Source of the DNA: Arthrobacter sp042667405
Lineage (GTDB): Bacteria > Actinomycetota > Actinomycetes > Actinomycetales > Micrococcaceae
Direction of reading: 5' to 3'
DNA: 64,000 nt
NCBI RefSeq assembly: GCF_042667405.1
Contig: NZ_JBHVAL010000021.1
Location: 11,505-75,504, forward strand
Shown: positions 43,504-51,642 of the stretch, one piece after another
How positions within the stretch are numbered: the first letter of the stretch is position 1
Layout of the letters: each line of letters begins with the position of its first letter
The notes under the pieces: generated by a model
Told to the model about the DNA's origin: nothing
Seen by the model: only the letters and a program-made list of their open reading frames with translations
Database searches by the model: none
Program-made: the position numbers and the translations under genes

Positions 43504-44513
43504 CCGAATATCCCTCCGACAAAGTTTCCGACCGACTTGGCGGCGTTACTGACTCCGTCTGCCACCTTACTGCCTACGTCCTTGGCGAAATTGCCCACCT
43601 CCTTGGCGCCGTCGGCAATGTAGCTGCCGGGGTTGCGCGCAAAGTTGGTGATGGAATCCCAGTTGTCTGCCACCAGGTTGCCCAAGGCCCAGGCGCCTGC
43701 CACCAGGCCGGCGCCGATGACGATCGGCGCACCGATGGGTCCCAGGAGGGCGGCACCGCCGGCGGTCATGAGCATGATGCTGCCCACGCCGCCCACCACG
43801 GAAAGGCCGCCTGCCACGCGGTCGCCGGTTCCCCGCCAGCCGTCGTGCTCGGGGCTGATCATGTCGCCAATGCCGCTCACGATGTTCAGCGGAGCAGCCA
43901 CAGCCCCGGCGATGCGGAGCCCCTTGGAGAACTTGCTCGCCTCCTGGAACGCGGTGCTGTAGGGGATGTTGGCTTTGAGGTCGGTGATGACGTCGGTGAC
44001 CTTTTCGCCGTTCCGCAGGGCCGTAATGCCGTCCCGGAGCACCGTGCCGCCGGCGCGCCAGTTGGTCAGGATCTCCTTGGTCTGGCCGTACCGCAGATGC
44101 CGGGGGATGATGTTTCCGGCTTCGTCCGCCTTGACCGGCAGGAGGTACTTGAACGCCGTCCACAGGGGTGCGCCCACACCCTTGGCACCCATCGCGGTGT
44201 CGTAAACGTCCTTGAGCACACCAACCGACGAGCCCGATCCGTCGTTGTGGCTGGCAAACTCCTGCTGGTTTGCGTGCTTCTTCAGCTGGCTGGCGTTTTC
44301 CCGCAGCATGTTGGCGGCTTTGACCAGGCTTTGCCGGTGCTGGCTGTTCCAGTCGCCCTTGAAAACGGTGGCGTCGCGGCCCTGCCAGGCAGTCGTGGAA
44401 TTGATCGCATTGGACAGCTGCGTACTTTGCAGGCTGATGGCGTCGGCGGCCTTGCCCATGACGCCGGCCAGACTGCGAAGCTGCGCGATATCGGCGCCGT
44501 AGAACCCAGCCAT
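43500..44513 (-). CDS. WXG100-domain protein with Gly-rich hydrophobic C-terminus
   Basis: The 337-residue protein starts with a WXG100/ESAT-6-like helical hairpin (about 1-95; W43-x-G45 in TTAWQGRDATVFKGDW). A central polar region follows (100-200), then Gly-rich hydrophobic segments near 205-300 (GGLSVVGGVGSIMLMTAGGA and GAPIVIGAGLVAGAWALGNL). The tail has repeated DGAKEVGNFAKDVGSKVADG steps. This layout is like LXG/WXG-type type VII substrates carrying a membrane-active C-terminal domain. No ESX ATPase is within the window. It is the first gene of the WXG100 operon. Confidence 0.75.
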   Translation of the reverse strand: MAGFYGADIAQLRSLAGVMGKAADAISLQSTQLSNAINSTTAWQGRDATVFKGDWNSQHRQSLVKAANMLRENASQLKKHANQQEFASHNDGSGSSVGVLKDVYDTAMGAKGVGAPLWTAFKYLLPVKADEAGNIIPRHLRYGQTKEILTNWRAGGTVLRDGITALRNGEKVTDVITDLKANIPYSTAFQEASKFSKGLRIAGAVAAPLNIVSGIGDMISPEHDGWRGTGDRVAGGLSVVGGVGSIMLMTAGGAALLGPIGAPIVIGAGLVAGAWALGNLVADNWDSITNFARNPGSYIADGAKEVGNFAKDVGSKVADGVSNAAKSVGNFVGGIFG

Positions 44514-44599
44514 ATGGAACCCCCTGTGTACAAGCAACGAAAAGTCTCGTCCCAGCCTAGGCGGACAGCCGTGCTGCCGCGATGGGGAGACATTCCCAT

Positions 44600-44655
44600 T
44601 AAAAGCACGACGGCGGGTGGTGCGGTCCGCTGGGAACCGCACCACCCGCCGTCGT
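44600..44655 (-). terminator. strong intrinsic terminator (reverse strand), downstream of ppa
   Basis: ACGACGGCGGGTGGTGCGGT (44607-44626) pairs perfectly over 20 bp with 44636-44655 around a 9-nt loop. On the reverse strand GCTTTTAAT follows, a U-tract. It would stop ppa transcripts before the WXG100 operon. Confidence 0.85.
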
Positions 44656-44656
44656 C

Positions 44657-44724
44657 ACCCAACTGAGTAACAGTAAGTGTCGTAATGAGGGCTCATAGCG
44701 ACGTTTGCTGTTACTCAGTTGGGG
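44657..44724. repeat. 68-nt covarying hairpin element, copy 2
   Basis: Arms CCCAACTGAGTAACAG (44658-44673) and CTGTTACTCAGTTGGG (44708-44723) enclose 34 nt containing GTCG/CGAC and ATGAG/CTCAT pairs. The arms differ from copy 1 (41216-41283) at two adjacent positions, CG to AA on the left and CG to TT on the right, so pairing is kept. It sits immediately after the ppa stop. Confidence 0.78.
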
Positions 44725-44730
44725 GAGTAA

Positions 44731-45219
44731 CTAGTGGCCTTCTGCCGAGAAACGCTTGATGGAAGCTTCCAGCTCGGCTTCGGCTGCAGCGCGGTCGCCC
44801 CAGCCCTCAGCCTTGACCCATTTGCCGGGCTCGAGGTCCTTGTAGCGGGTGAAGAAGTGCTCGATTTCCTTGATCAGGAATTCGCTGACGTCGCTGACTT
44901 CCTGGATGTGGTCGAAGCGTGCGTCAACCGGAACGCAGAGAACCTTGGCGTCTCCGCCGCCGTCGTCGGTCATGTTGAACACGCCGATGGGGCGGGACTC
45001 AACGATGACGCCCGGGTGGAGGTCGAAGTCCTGCAGGAGCACCAGTGCGTCCAGCGGGTCGCCATCTTCACCCAGCGTGTTCTCGAAGAAGCCGTAGTGC
45101 GTGGGGTACTGCATGGAGGTGAACAGGACGCGGTCCAGGCGGACACGGCCGGTTTCGTGGTCAACTTCGTACTTGACGCGCGATCCCTTGGGGATCTCGA
45201 TGGTCACGTCGTGCTTCAT
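44731..45219 (-). CDS. ppa: inorganic pyrophosphatase (family I)
   Basis: The 162-residue soluble enzyme hydrolyses pyrophosphate to orthophosphate, driving biosynthetic reactions. It shows VTIEIPKGSRVKYEVDHETG, YPTHYGFFENTLGEDGDPLD and FNMTDDGGGDAKVLCVPVDA, containing the metal-binding Asp cluster of family I enzymes. AAGGAG precedes ATG 45219; the frame extends upstream without similarity. It is divergent from dacB and followed by a hairpin element and a terminator. Confidence 0.96.
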   Translation of the reverse strand: MKHDVTIEIPKGSRVKYEVDHETGRVRLDRVLFTSMQYPTHYGFFENTLGEDGDPLDALVLLQDFDLHPGVIVESRPIGVFNMTDDGGGDAKVLCVPVDARFDHIQEVSDVSEFLIKEIEHFFTRYKDLEPGKWVKAEGWGDRAAAEAELEASIKRFSAEGH

Positions 45220-45413
45220 GGAATGCTCCTTGACGGGTGGGTGGGGCGTCGCTCCGCAGAAGCGGCCGCCACGGGTGGCAGGCTGCTTGGCCCGGGGCTG
45301 GCGGCAGGCAAAAGTACAGCCGGTGCCGCCGACTACTATTGAGGATATAGCGAGAGACCCGGGTTTCTTGAACCGGCGGGGACATTTCAGGACTGACAGG
45401 ACCAAGCAGCTGC

Positions 45414-46862
45414 ATGAAGGGCGTTAAAAACGGGGGTGCCCGGAAGAGGGTGTCCACGGCGTGGGGGCGCTTGACGTGGCCGTTGCTGTTGGCGGTGGTT
45501 TTGCTGTGCGTCGCCGCCGTGGTGGCCTCCGGAATGGTGCCCGGACTGCTCAGCATGCCCAAGCCGGCACCATCAGTCCCATCCTGGCAGCAGGAACCTG
45601 TGCAATTGTCCGGTTCCAGTGCGCTCCTTCCCTTGGATCCGAAGGCGCCCGTCCCCCTACCTGCTGAAGTGGCGCGGCTCCTTGACGGCAGCCTCAAGCC
45701 GGACGGATCCGGCAATATCAGTGGCGTGGTCCTGGATGCCATCACTGGGCAAGTCCTGTTTGACCGCGACGCCAACTCCAACCGCGTCCCGGCGTCGAAC
45801 ATGAAACTGCTGACGGCCGTTGCCGCGCTGAAAGCGCTGGGTCCCGAATCGCGGTTCACCACCAGGGTGCTCGGATCCGACAAACCCTCCACCGTGGTCC
45901 TGACGGGCGGCGGTGACGTGCTGTTGGGGGCTTCCGGCTCCGACCGTGCCGCCGTTCTTGGGCACGCCGGGCTCGCTTCGCTGGCCAAGGAAACCGCAGC
46001 GGCCTTGGCCTCCAGCGGCGTGCAGGGTCCCGTCGCGGTCCAGGTTGACGACTCCCTCTTCACCGGCCCGGCGCTGAACCCTGCCTGGAGCCTCGACGAC
46101 GTCGCAGCCGGCGAGACCGCCCCTTTGTTTTCCCTCGCCCTGAACTCCGGCCGTTACTCACCCGGCGTTGAGACAGGCCCCCGGCCGCAGGACTCGGCCA
46201 TCACCACCGCCCAGGCGTTCGCCGAGCAGTTGGCGGCGGCCGGCGTCGCGGTGAGTCCCGGCGTCGAGCGCGGCAAGGGCCTGCCCGCCAAAGTGCTGGC
46301 CACCGCGGACTCGGCCACGGTCAGCGAGCAGGTGGACCTGATGCTGCAGACCTCCGATAATTTCCTGGCGGAGGCACTGGGGCGGATGACCGCCGCTGCC
46401 AGCGGCAAGGAAACCACGTACGACGGCGCCACTTCAGCCGTGCGGCAAAGGCTGGGGGAGTTGGGGATCGCCACGGATTCGATGCTGTTGGCTGACGTAT
46501 CGGGCCTGGCACTGGAGAACCAGGTCAGCGCCCGGCAGTTTGCCGACGTCGTCCGGGCCATTACCAGCGGCCCCGACCCGGCACTGCGGGCCGCCCTGGA
46601 CGGTTTCCCAATAGCCGGCCTGAGCGGCACCCTGAACGACAGGTACGTGGATCCGAGCACTGCCGGAGGTGCCGGACTGGTCCGTGCCAAGACCGGAACG
46701 CTTAATACAGTCATCGCCCTGAGCGGTTATGTGGTGGACGCTGATGGCCGGCTGTTGGTGTTTTCGTTCATCGGCAATGGCCTGGATCCGGGAGCAGCGG
46801 GCAACAAAGTGGCCATGGACCGTGCAGCGTCCGTGCTGGCCTCGTGCGGCTGCCGGAGTTGA
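45414..46862 (+). CDS. dacB: D-alanyl-D-alanine carboxypeptidase/endopeptidase (PBP4-type)
   Basis: The 482-residue serine peptidase of family S13 acts outside the membrane on peptidoglycan cross-links. One N-terminal membrane helix or signal anchor (WPLLLAVVLLCVAAVVASGM) precedes the penicillin-binding motifs S-N-M-K at 128-131, S-D-N at 314-316 and K-T-G at 426-428. The S13-specific insert lies between the first two motifs. The start is ATG 45414 with AGGACC upstream. It is divergent from ppa. Confidence 0.92.
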   Translation: MKGVKNGGARKRVSTAWGRLTWPLLLAVVLLCVAAVVASGMVPGLLSMPKPAPSVPSWQQEPVQLSGSSALLPLDPKAPVPLPAEVARLLDGSLKPDGSGNISGVVLDAITGQVLFDRDANSNRVPASNMKLLTAVAALKALGPESRFTTRVLGSDKPSTVVLTGGGDVLLGASGSDRAAVLGHAGLASLAKETAAALASSGVQGPVAVQVDDSLFTGPALNPAWSLDDVAAGETAPLFSLALNSGRYSPGVETGPRPQDSAITTAQAFAEQLAAAGVAVSPGVERGKGLPAKVLATADSATVSEQVDLMLQTSDNFLAEALGRMTAAASGKETTYDGATSAVRQRLGELGIATDSMLLADVSGLALENQVSARQFADVVRAITSGPDPALRAALDGFPIAGLSGTLNDRYVDPSTAGGAGLVRAKTGTLNTVIALSGYVVDADGRLLVFSFIGNGLDPGAAGNKVAMDRAASVLASCGCRS

Positions 46863-46936
46863 TGCGGCGCGGGGTCCTCGTCGGTGTGCTCCGCGTGGAG
46901 CGAACTTAAGGTTCACTGCCAGCCACGTGTGGTGTG

Positions 46937-48067
46937 ATGGACCGTATGGTGTCATCTGCACGCGAATCGTCAGCAGGGGCCCAGTCCCTGATCAATTGGG
47001 ATCTGGCCGCCGCTACGGCTGCCCGGCTTGCTCCTCCTGGCCCTGAACTGAGCGCCGGGGAGATCGGCAAGGCGGTGGAGAACCTGCGCTTCAACGCCGA
47101 TGTCTCCGTTCCGCACGTGCACGACATCACCGGACTGGATGCCGCACGGGACCTGCGTGATTCCCACGTCCTGGTGGTGGACCGGGCCTCGTGGTCCAAG
47201 GCCAACACCCAAAGCTTCTCGGTGATGCTTCAACCCGCGCTGGCGAAGATGCTCGAAAGCCGCGGCGGTAGTGCCATGAGCCCGGCGGCCGCTGCAGCAA
47301 GCGGCGCCATTACAGGGACCCAGCTGGGCGCGGTCCTTGCTTTCCTGTCCAGCAAGGTCCTTGGCCAGTACGATCCCTTCGCTGCCCTGGCCCCCAACTC
47401 CAACGTTCCCCCGGGCGGACGGCTGCTCCTGGTGGCCCCCAACATCATTTCCGTGGAGCGCGAACTCAACGTCCACCCGGACGACTTCCGCCTCTGGGTC
47501 TGCCTGCACGAGCAAACCCACCGCGTGCAGTTCGCAGCCGCACCTTGGCTGCGGCACCACATGCTCGAGGAAATCGAGAAGCTCAGCGGCAACCTGCTGG
47601 GCAACATGGACTCGCTGGTTGAGCGGGCCGGTGCGGTGGCCAAGTCCTTGCGGGACCGGAATCCTTCGGAGAAAACCCCGGGGCGGGGCGCCATCCTGGA
47701 CCTCCTGCAGAACCCCGAGGAAAAGGCGTCCCTGTCCCACATCACCGCGGTCATGAGCCTCCTTGAGGGCCATGCCAACGTGGTGATGGATGCTGTGGAT
47801 TCCAGCATCGTCCCGTCCGTGAAGACCATTCGCCAGCGCTTCAATGACCGCGGCAAGGACCGCGGCGTGGTGGAGAAGTTCATCCGCAGTGTTCTCGGTT
47901 TGGACGCCAAGATGCGCCAGTACACCGACGGCGCCAAATTCGTCCGCGAAGTTGTTGCCGTGGCCGGTATGGAAGGCTTCAACAGGGTCTGGGAATCAGC
48001 GGAGTACCTGCCCACGGAGGAAGAAATCCACAACTCCCGGCTGTGGCTTGAGCGGATGGGCCTTTGA
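46937..48067 (+). CDS. zinc-dependent metalloprotease-like protein (DUF2342)
   Basis: The 376-residue protein is of the DUF2342 family, often annotated as F420-biosynthesis-associated but better described as a putative zinc peptidase. The HExxH-type HEQTH motif lies in FRLWVCLHEQTHRVQFAAAP, with SLLEGHANVVMDAVDSS as the likely third-ligand region. It sits directly before tilS, the usual actinobacterial order. The start is uncertain: GTG 46934, ATG 46937 and ATG 46946 are all in frame. Confidence 0.82.
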   Translation: MDRMVSSARESSAGAQSLINWDLAAATAARLAPPGPELSAGEIGKAVENLRFNADVSVPHVHDITGLDAARDLRDSHVLVVDRASWSKANTQSFSVMLQPALAKMLESRGGSAMSPAAAAASGAITGTQLGAVLAFLSSKVLGQYDPFAALAPNSNVPPGGRLLLVAPNIISVERELNVHPDDFRLWVCLHEQTHRVQFAAAPWLRHHMLEEIEKLSGNLLGNMDSLVERAGAVAKSLRDRNPSEKTPGRGAILDLLQNPEEKASLSHITAVMSLLEGHANVVMDAVDSSIVPSVKTIRQRFNDRGKDRGVVEKFIRSVLGLDAKMRQYTDGAKFVREVVAVAGMEGFNRVWESAEYLPTEEEIHNSRLWLERMGL

Positions 48068-49218
48068 GCCTTCCCGCCGGATCCGGTTCTGGTTCAGAAC
48101 GCAAGGGACGACGACGGCCAGGCCGCTTGGCGCCTGTCGTCGGCAAGGCACGGAAACAGTTGCAGAACGCCTTGGCCGCTGCGGGCTACCCATCGAAGGT
48201 GCTCGTAGCCTGCAGTGGCGGGCCGGATTCATTGGCGCTTGCTGCCATTGCTGCCTATTTTGGGCGTCGCGGCCACGTGGATGGGCATCCGGTGTCGGTC
48301 GCCGGCGTCGTCGTGGATCATCAGCTGCAGGCCGGCTCGGCGGAAGTCGCTGCCAGGACCGCATCCGTGTTGCGCGAACTGGGACTTTCTCCGGTGGAAG
48401 TGCGCACAGTTGACGTTGCTTCCACGGGTTTTGGCCCGGAAGCTGCCGCCCGGGACGCACGCCATGCTGCGCTGGAGTCGGCGGCCGATGACCTTGGCTG
48501 CGACGTGATCCTCCTCGGCCATACCCTGGATGACCAGGCCGAACAGGTGCTGCTGGGGTTGGCCCGCGGCTCGGGAACGCGCTCCCTTGCTGGCATGAGG
48601 CCCGCCCGTGGGCGGTTGCTTCGGCCGTTCCTGGGCCTCCGTCGCGAAGAAACGGTGGAGATCTGCGGGGTTGAGGAACTGGATCCCTGGCATGATCCGA
48701 GCAACTCCGATCCCGCCTTTGCCCGATCCAGGACGCGTGTGGAAGTCATGCCTGTCCTGGAAGAAGAACTCGGCCCCGGCGTTGCTGAGTCCCTGGCCCG
48801 GACCGCGGCCATCCTGCAGCAGGATGCGGATTTCCTCGAGGATTTGGCCAACGAGACCTATCTCTCACTGGTGGAGCGGGAGGAAGGCGTTGCATGGTTG
48901 CCGGAGGACGCCGTCCGCGAGCTGCCCGCAGCGCTAAGGTTCCGGGTCATCGCGAAGGCTGCGGCCGACGTCGGCGGTCAACAACCAGGCTATGGGCGGC
49001 TCCAGGCGGCCGAAGCGCTGCTTCGCCGGCAGGGCTCGGCAGGTCCGGTGCAGCTTCCCGGACATGTCAGCGTTTCCCGCCTGTCCCTCAGCGATTTGGC
49101 GCAGGAACGGCCAATTGCGACCGGCGCATCGACTGGTGATTCGGCAAAGGCCGTTCCCCGTGAAGCCGCACGCTGTGGGAAGCTAGTATTCCGGCATCAG
49201 AAACCGTCCCAGCAGTAG
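48064..49218 (+). CDS. tilS: tRNA(Ile)-lysidine synthase
   Basis: The 384-residue N-type ATP pyrophosphatase converts C34 of the minor isoleucine tRNA to lysidine, so that it reads AUA. The PP-loop is VACSGGPDSLALAAIAA (about 46-62). LLGHTLDDQAEQVLLGLARGSG and RPFLGLRREETVEICG follow. The translated start is TTG 48064, overlapping the preceding stop (TTGA). The N-terminus is basic and longer than needed, so a later start is possible. It lies between DUF2342 and hpt, a conserved actinobacterial order. Confidence 0.92.
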   Translation: MSLPAGSGSGSERKGRRRPGRLAPVVGKARKQLQNALAAAGYPSKVLVACSGGPDSLALAAIAAYFGRRGHVDGHPVSVAGVVVDHQLQAGSAEVAARTASVLRELGLSPVEVRTVDVASTGFGPEAAARDARHAALESAADDLGCDVILLGHTLDDQAEQVLLGLARGSGTRSLAGMRPARGRLLRPFLGLRREETVEICGVEELDPWHDPSNSDPAFARSRTRVEVMPVLEEELGPGVAESLARTAAILQQDADFLEDLANETYLSLVEREEGVAWLPEDAVRELPAALRFRVIAKAAADVGGQQPGYGRLQAAEALLRRQGSAGPVQLPGHVSVSRLSLSDLAQERPIATGASTGDSAKAVPREAARCGKLVFRHQKPSQQ

Positions 49219-49250
49219 CCGCACCCCGAGCATCAAAACAGGAGCCATTG

Positions 49251-49802
49251 GTGGATTCAAACGACGTCCAGGCAGATCTCAAGCACGTTCTTTACACCAA
49301 AGAGCAGATCCAAACGCGTATCGCGGAACTCGCGGCGCAGATCGACAAGGACTACGAAGGCCGCGACATCCTCATTGTCGGTGTGCTGAAGGGTGCTGTC
49401 ATGGTCATGGCTGACCTGGCCCGTGCGCTGCACAGCCACGTCAGCATGGACTGGATGGCTGTTTCGTCCTACGGCTCGGGCACCCAGTCTTCCGGTGTTG
49501 TCCGGATCCTGAAGGACCTCGATACCGACCTCATGGGCAAGGACGTCCTGATCGTTGAGGACATCATCGATTCCGGCCTCACCCTTTCCTGGCTGAAGTC
49601 CAACCTGGAGTCCCGTGGCACTGCCAGCGTGGAGATCTGCACGGCCTTCCGCAAACCGACTGCCGCCAAGGTCGAAATCGACGTGAAGTACGTTGGCTAC
49701 GACATCCCCAACGAATTCGTTGTTGGCTACGGCCTGGATTACGCCGAGAAGTACCGCAACCTCGACTTCGTGGGCACCCTGGCTCCGCACGTTTACGAGT
49801 AA
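49251..49802 (+). CDS. hpt: hypoxanthine phosphoribosyltransferase
   Basis: The 183-residue salvage enzyme converts hypoxanthine or guanine plus PRPP to IMP or GMP. It has LIVGVLKGAVMVMADLARAL, the flexible loop SYGSGTQSSGVV, and the PRPP-binding VLIVEDIIDSGLTLSWL. GTG 49251 follows GGAG at 6 nt, favouring it over TTG 49248. It ends the dacB-DUF2342-tilS-hpt block. A long repeat locus begins 20 nt after its stop. Confidence 0.95.
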   Translation: MDSNDVQADLKHVLYTKEQIQTRIAELAAQIDKDYEGRDILIVGVLKGAVMVMADLARALHSHVSMDWMAVSSYGSGTQSSGVVRILKDLDTDLMGKDVLIVEDIIDSGLTLSWLKSNLESRGTASVEICTAFRKPTAAKVEIDVKYVGYDIPNEFVVGYGLDYAEKYRNLDFVGTLAPHVYE

Positions 49803-49820
49803 GCGCTCTTTCTCTTCGCC

Positions 49821-50646
49821 GCACCCCTTGCCGCCGTTTGCACCCGTAACAACTGGTGCGTTTGGCGGAAAGTGGTGCGGCGTTGCTGCTTAAGGGGTGC
49901 GCTTGGCGGGAACGGGTGCGGCGTTGGGGCCTAACGGGTGCGCTTGGCAGGAACGGGCGGGGCGTTGCTGCCAAACAGGTGCGCCGAGCGCAAAGTGGTG
50001 CGGCGTGGGGGCCTAACGGGTGCGAATGGCGTCGGCCGTTCATCTTGGCTTGGCCGGTCCTGCCGCTGCTCCACTTGCCGGGGCTAGCTTGTGCCCCGCA
50101 CCCCTTGCCGGGGCTAGCTTGTGCCCCGCACCCCTTGACGCCGTTTGCACCCGTAACCTCTGGTGCGCTTGGCGGGAAATGGTGCGGCGTGGTGGCCTAA
50201 CGGGTGCGAATGGCGTGGGCCGTTCATCTTGGCTTGGCCGGTCCTGCCGCTGCTCCCCTTGCCGGGGCTAGCTTGTGCCCCGCTCCCCTTGCCGGGGCTA
50301 GCTTGTGCCCCGCTCCCCTTGCCGGGGCTAGCTTGTGCCCCGCTCCCCTTGCCGGGGCTAGCTTGTGCCCCGCACCCCTTGCCGCCGTTTGCGCCCGCGA
50401 CAACGGGTGCGCCGAGCGCAAAGTGGTGCGGCGTGGGGGCCTAACGGGTGCGAATGGCGTGGGCCGTTCATCTTGGCTTGGCCGGTCCTGCCGCTGCTCC
50501 CCTTGCCGGGGCTAGCTTGTGCCCCGCACCCCTTGCCGGGACTAGCTTGTGCCCCGCACCCCTTGACGCCGTTTGCACCCGTAATCTCTGGTGCTCTTGG
50601 CGGGAAATGGTGCGGCGTTGCTGCTTAGCGGGTGCGCCGAGCGTGT
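49821..50646. repeat. composite repeat locus (about 41-bp family plus stem-loop cores)
   Basis: The 907-bp gap between hpt and the lipoprotein gene holds no supportable gene. It is built of degenerate units of about 41 bp of the form GGTGCGCTTGGCGGGAAnG, then GTGCGGCGTnGnnGCCTAACG, with about seven recognisable copies, and larger blocks containing TTCATCTTGGCTTGGCCGG (three copies, near 50039, 50224 and 50467). Cores like GCACCCGTAAC-nnCTGGTGCG near 49841, 50146 and 50573 form imperfect hairpins. The first block is bounded by CGCACCCCTT/AAGGGGTGCG at 49821-49902. Confidence 0.75.
50071..50558 (+). repeat. 30-bp tandem repeats in three clusters (2+4+2 copies)
   Basis: The 30-bp unit starts CCCCTTGCCGGGGCTAGC and ends TTGTGCCCCGC(T/A). 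Copies begin at 50071, 50101; 50255, 50285, 50315, 50345; and 50499, 50529. Copies in the middle cluster are identical except for the final base. Each carries a CGGGGC-TAGCTTGT-GCCCCG hairpin. Units abut directly without spacers. In one frame they read as repeated PLPGLACAP(L/H), but this is not supported as a protein. Confidence 0.85.
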
Positions 50647-50709
50647 GTGGTTGCGACCAGGGGGTTGCCGAACCTGCCATCTCTCCATCCGCCGGGGCTA
50701 AACTAAGCC

Positions 50710-51558
50710 ATGACCGGTGCTTCTGCCCGTGTTTTGACATGGCTTGCCGTCATCGCGACTCTGCTCACGGCCTGCACACCCGCCGTCGACCTTCCCGGTA
50801 CCGACGTCGGTCAACCAGTGGCGACATCGTCCTACGGGCCCACTGCAGGCGGGGTTGCCACGATCCCGTCCACGGGTGCCACACAAACTTCTGCGCAGCC
50901 ACAAGCTGTGCCCCCAGCTGTGCCCCCGCCGGCGCCGGCACCCCCTGCCTCGCCCCAGCCATTTGCCCTAAACCTGTATCAAACGGGCGACTTCGTCCCT
51001 CAGTACACCTTTGATTGGTGCGTTGCTGCGAGCATTCAGATGGCCCATAACCTCATTGACGACACGGGTGGGGCTTCATGGGCTGATCCTGCGCAGCAGG
51101 GTGAGTTATGGGAGATGGCCAGGGCCAGGTCCTCCGACTCGTTCAATGGTGCCAACCCTTTCGGCTGGGCGCAGGTGTTGACTGAGTCCGGAATGGGACC
51201 GTACACGGTGGTCAGCATCGCAAAGTATGAGGACGCCCTGCAAACGGCCGCGGCGGCCATAGCCAATACCGGGAGGCCTGTGGGCCTGGTCATGTGGAGC
51301 GGCCGCCACGCTTGGGTCATGAGCGGATTTGAGTCCATGGGTGATCCCGGAGTGTTCCCGGACTTCAAGGTAACCGGAATTCACGTCCTGGATCCGCTCT
51401 ACCCCTATGGAAGCGGCCAATGGGGTGCATCTCCCGAACCCAACAGCCTGGTCACTCCCGAGCAGCTGGCGACGCAGTTCGTGGTCCGGGAACCCCGGCG
51501 ATGGAGCAGCGGCTTGCCGGCCGGCTACTTGCTGGTGCTCCCTGTTGCTTCGGCCTGA
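50710..51558 (+). CDS. lipoprotein with papain-like (C39-like) cysteine peptidase domain
   Basis: The 282-residue predicted lipoprotein has a signal peptide ending in lipobox LLTAC with Cys22. A Pro/Ala-rich linker (to about 85) follows. The C-terminal domain has Cys104 in FDWCVAASIQMAH, His200 in WSGRHAWVMSGF and Asp228 in HVLDPLYPYG, an apparent catalytic triad in papain-fold order. A surface cysteine peptidase or an inactive binding version would be anchored outside the membrane. The substrate is unknown. It follows the repeat locus directly. Confidence 0.75.
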   Translation: MTGASARVLTWLAVIATLLTACTPAVDLPGTDVGQPVATSSYGPTAGGVATIPSTGATQTSAQPQAVPPAVPPPAPAPPASPQPFALNLYQTGDFVPQYTFDWCVAASIQMAHNLIDDTGGASWADPAQQGELWEMARARSSDSFNGANPFGWAQVLTESGMGPYTVVSIAKYEDALQTAAAAIANTGRPVGLVMWSGRHAWVMSGFESMGDPGVFPDFKVTGIHVLDPLYPYGSGQWGASPEPNSLVTPEQLATQFVVREPRRWSSGLPAGYLLVLPVASA

Positions 51559-51642
51559 CACAACCGAAGTCCGGCCCAACCCAACCGCAACCTGGTCTGA
51601 CAGGCGTTGCGTTGCGGTGGGCCGCAGTCCCGAAAATCCCGT

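Noticed and set aside
46937..48067. F420 biosynthesis function for the DUF2342 protein
   Set aside because: No fbi genes are nearby. The HExxH motif points to a metalloprotease-like protein, so the common F420 label was not adopted.
50071..50558. Possible CRISPR array
   Set aside because: The 30-bp units abut each other or recur in blocks with identical flanks. There are no unique spacers of constant length and no cas genes.
50020..50628. Repeat-encoded protein with PLPGLACAP-type decapeptides
   Set aside because: Several overlapping frames on both strands give similar repeats because the unit is a multiple of three. None has a convincing ribosome site, and the frames break at the degenerate copies.
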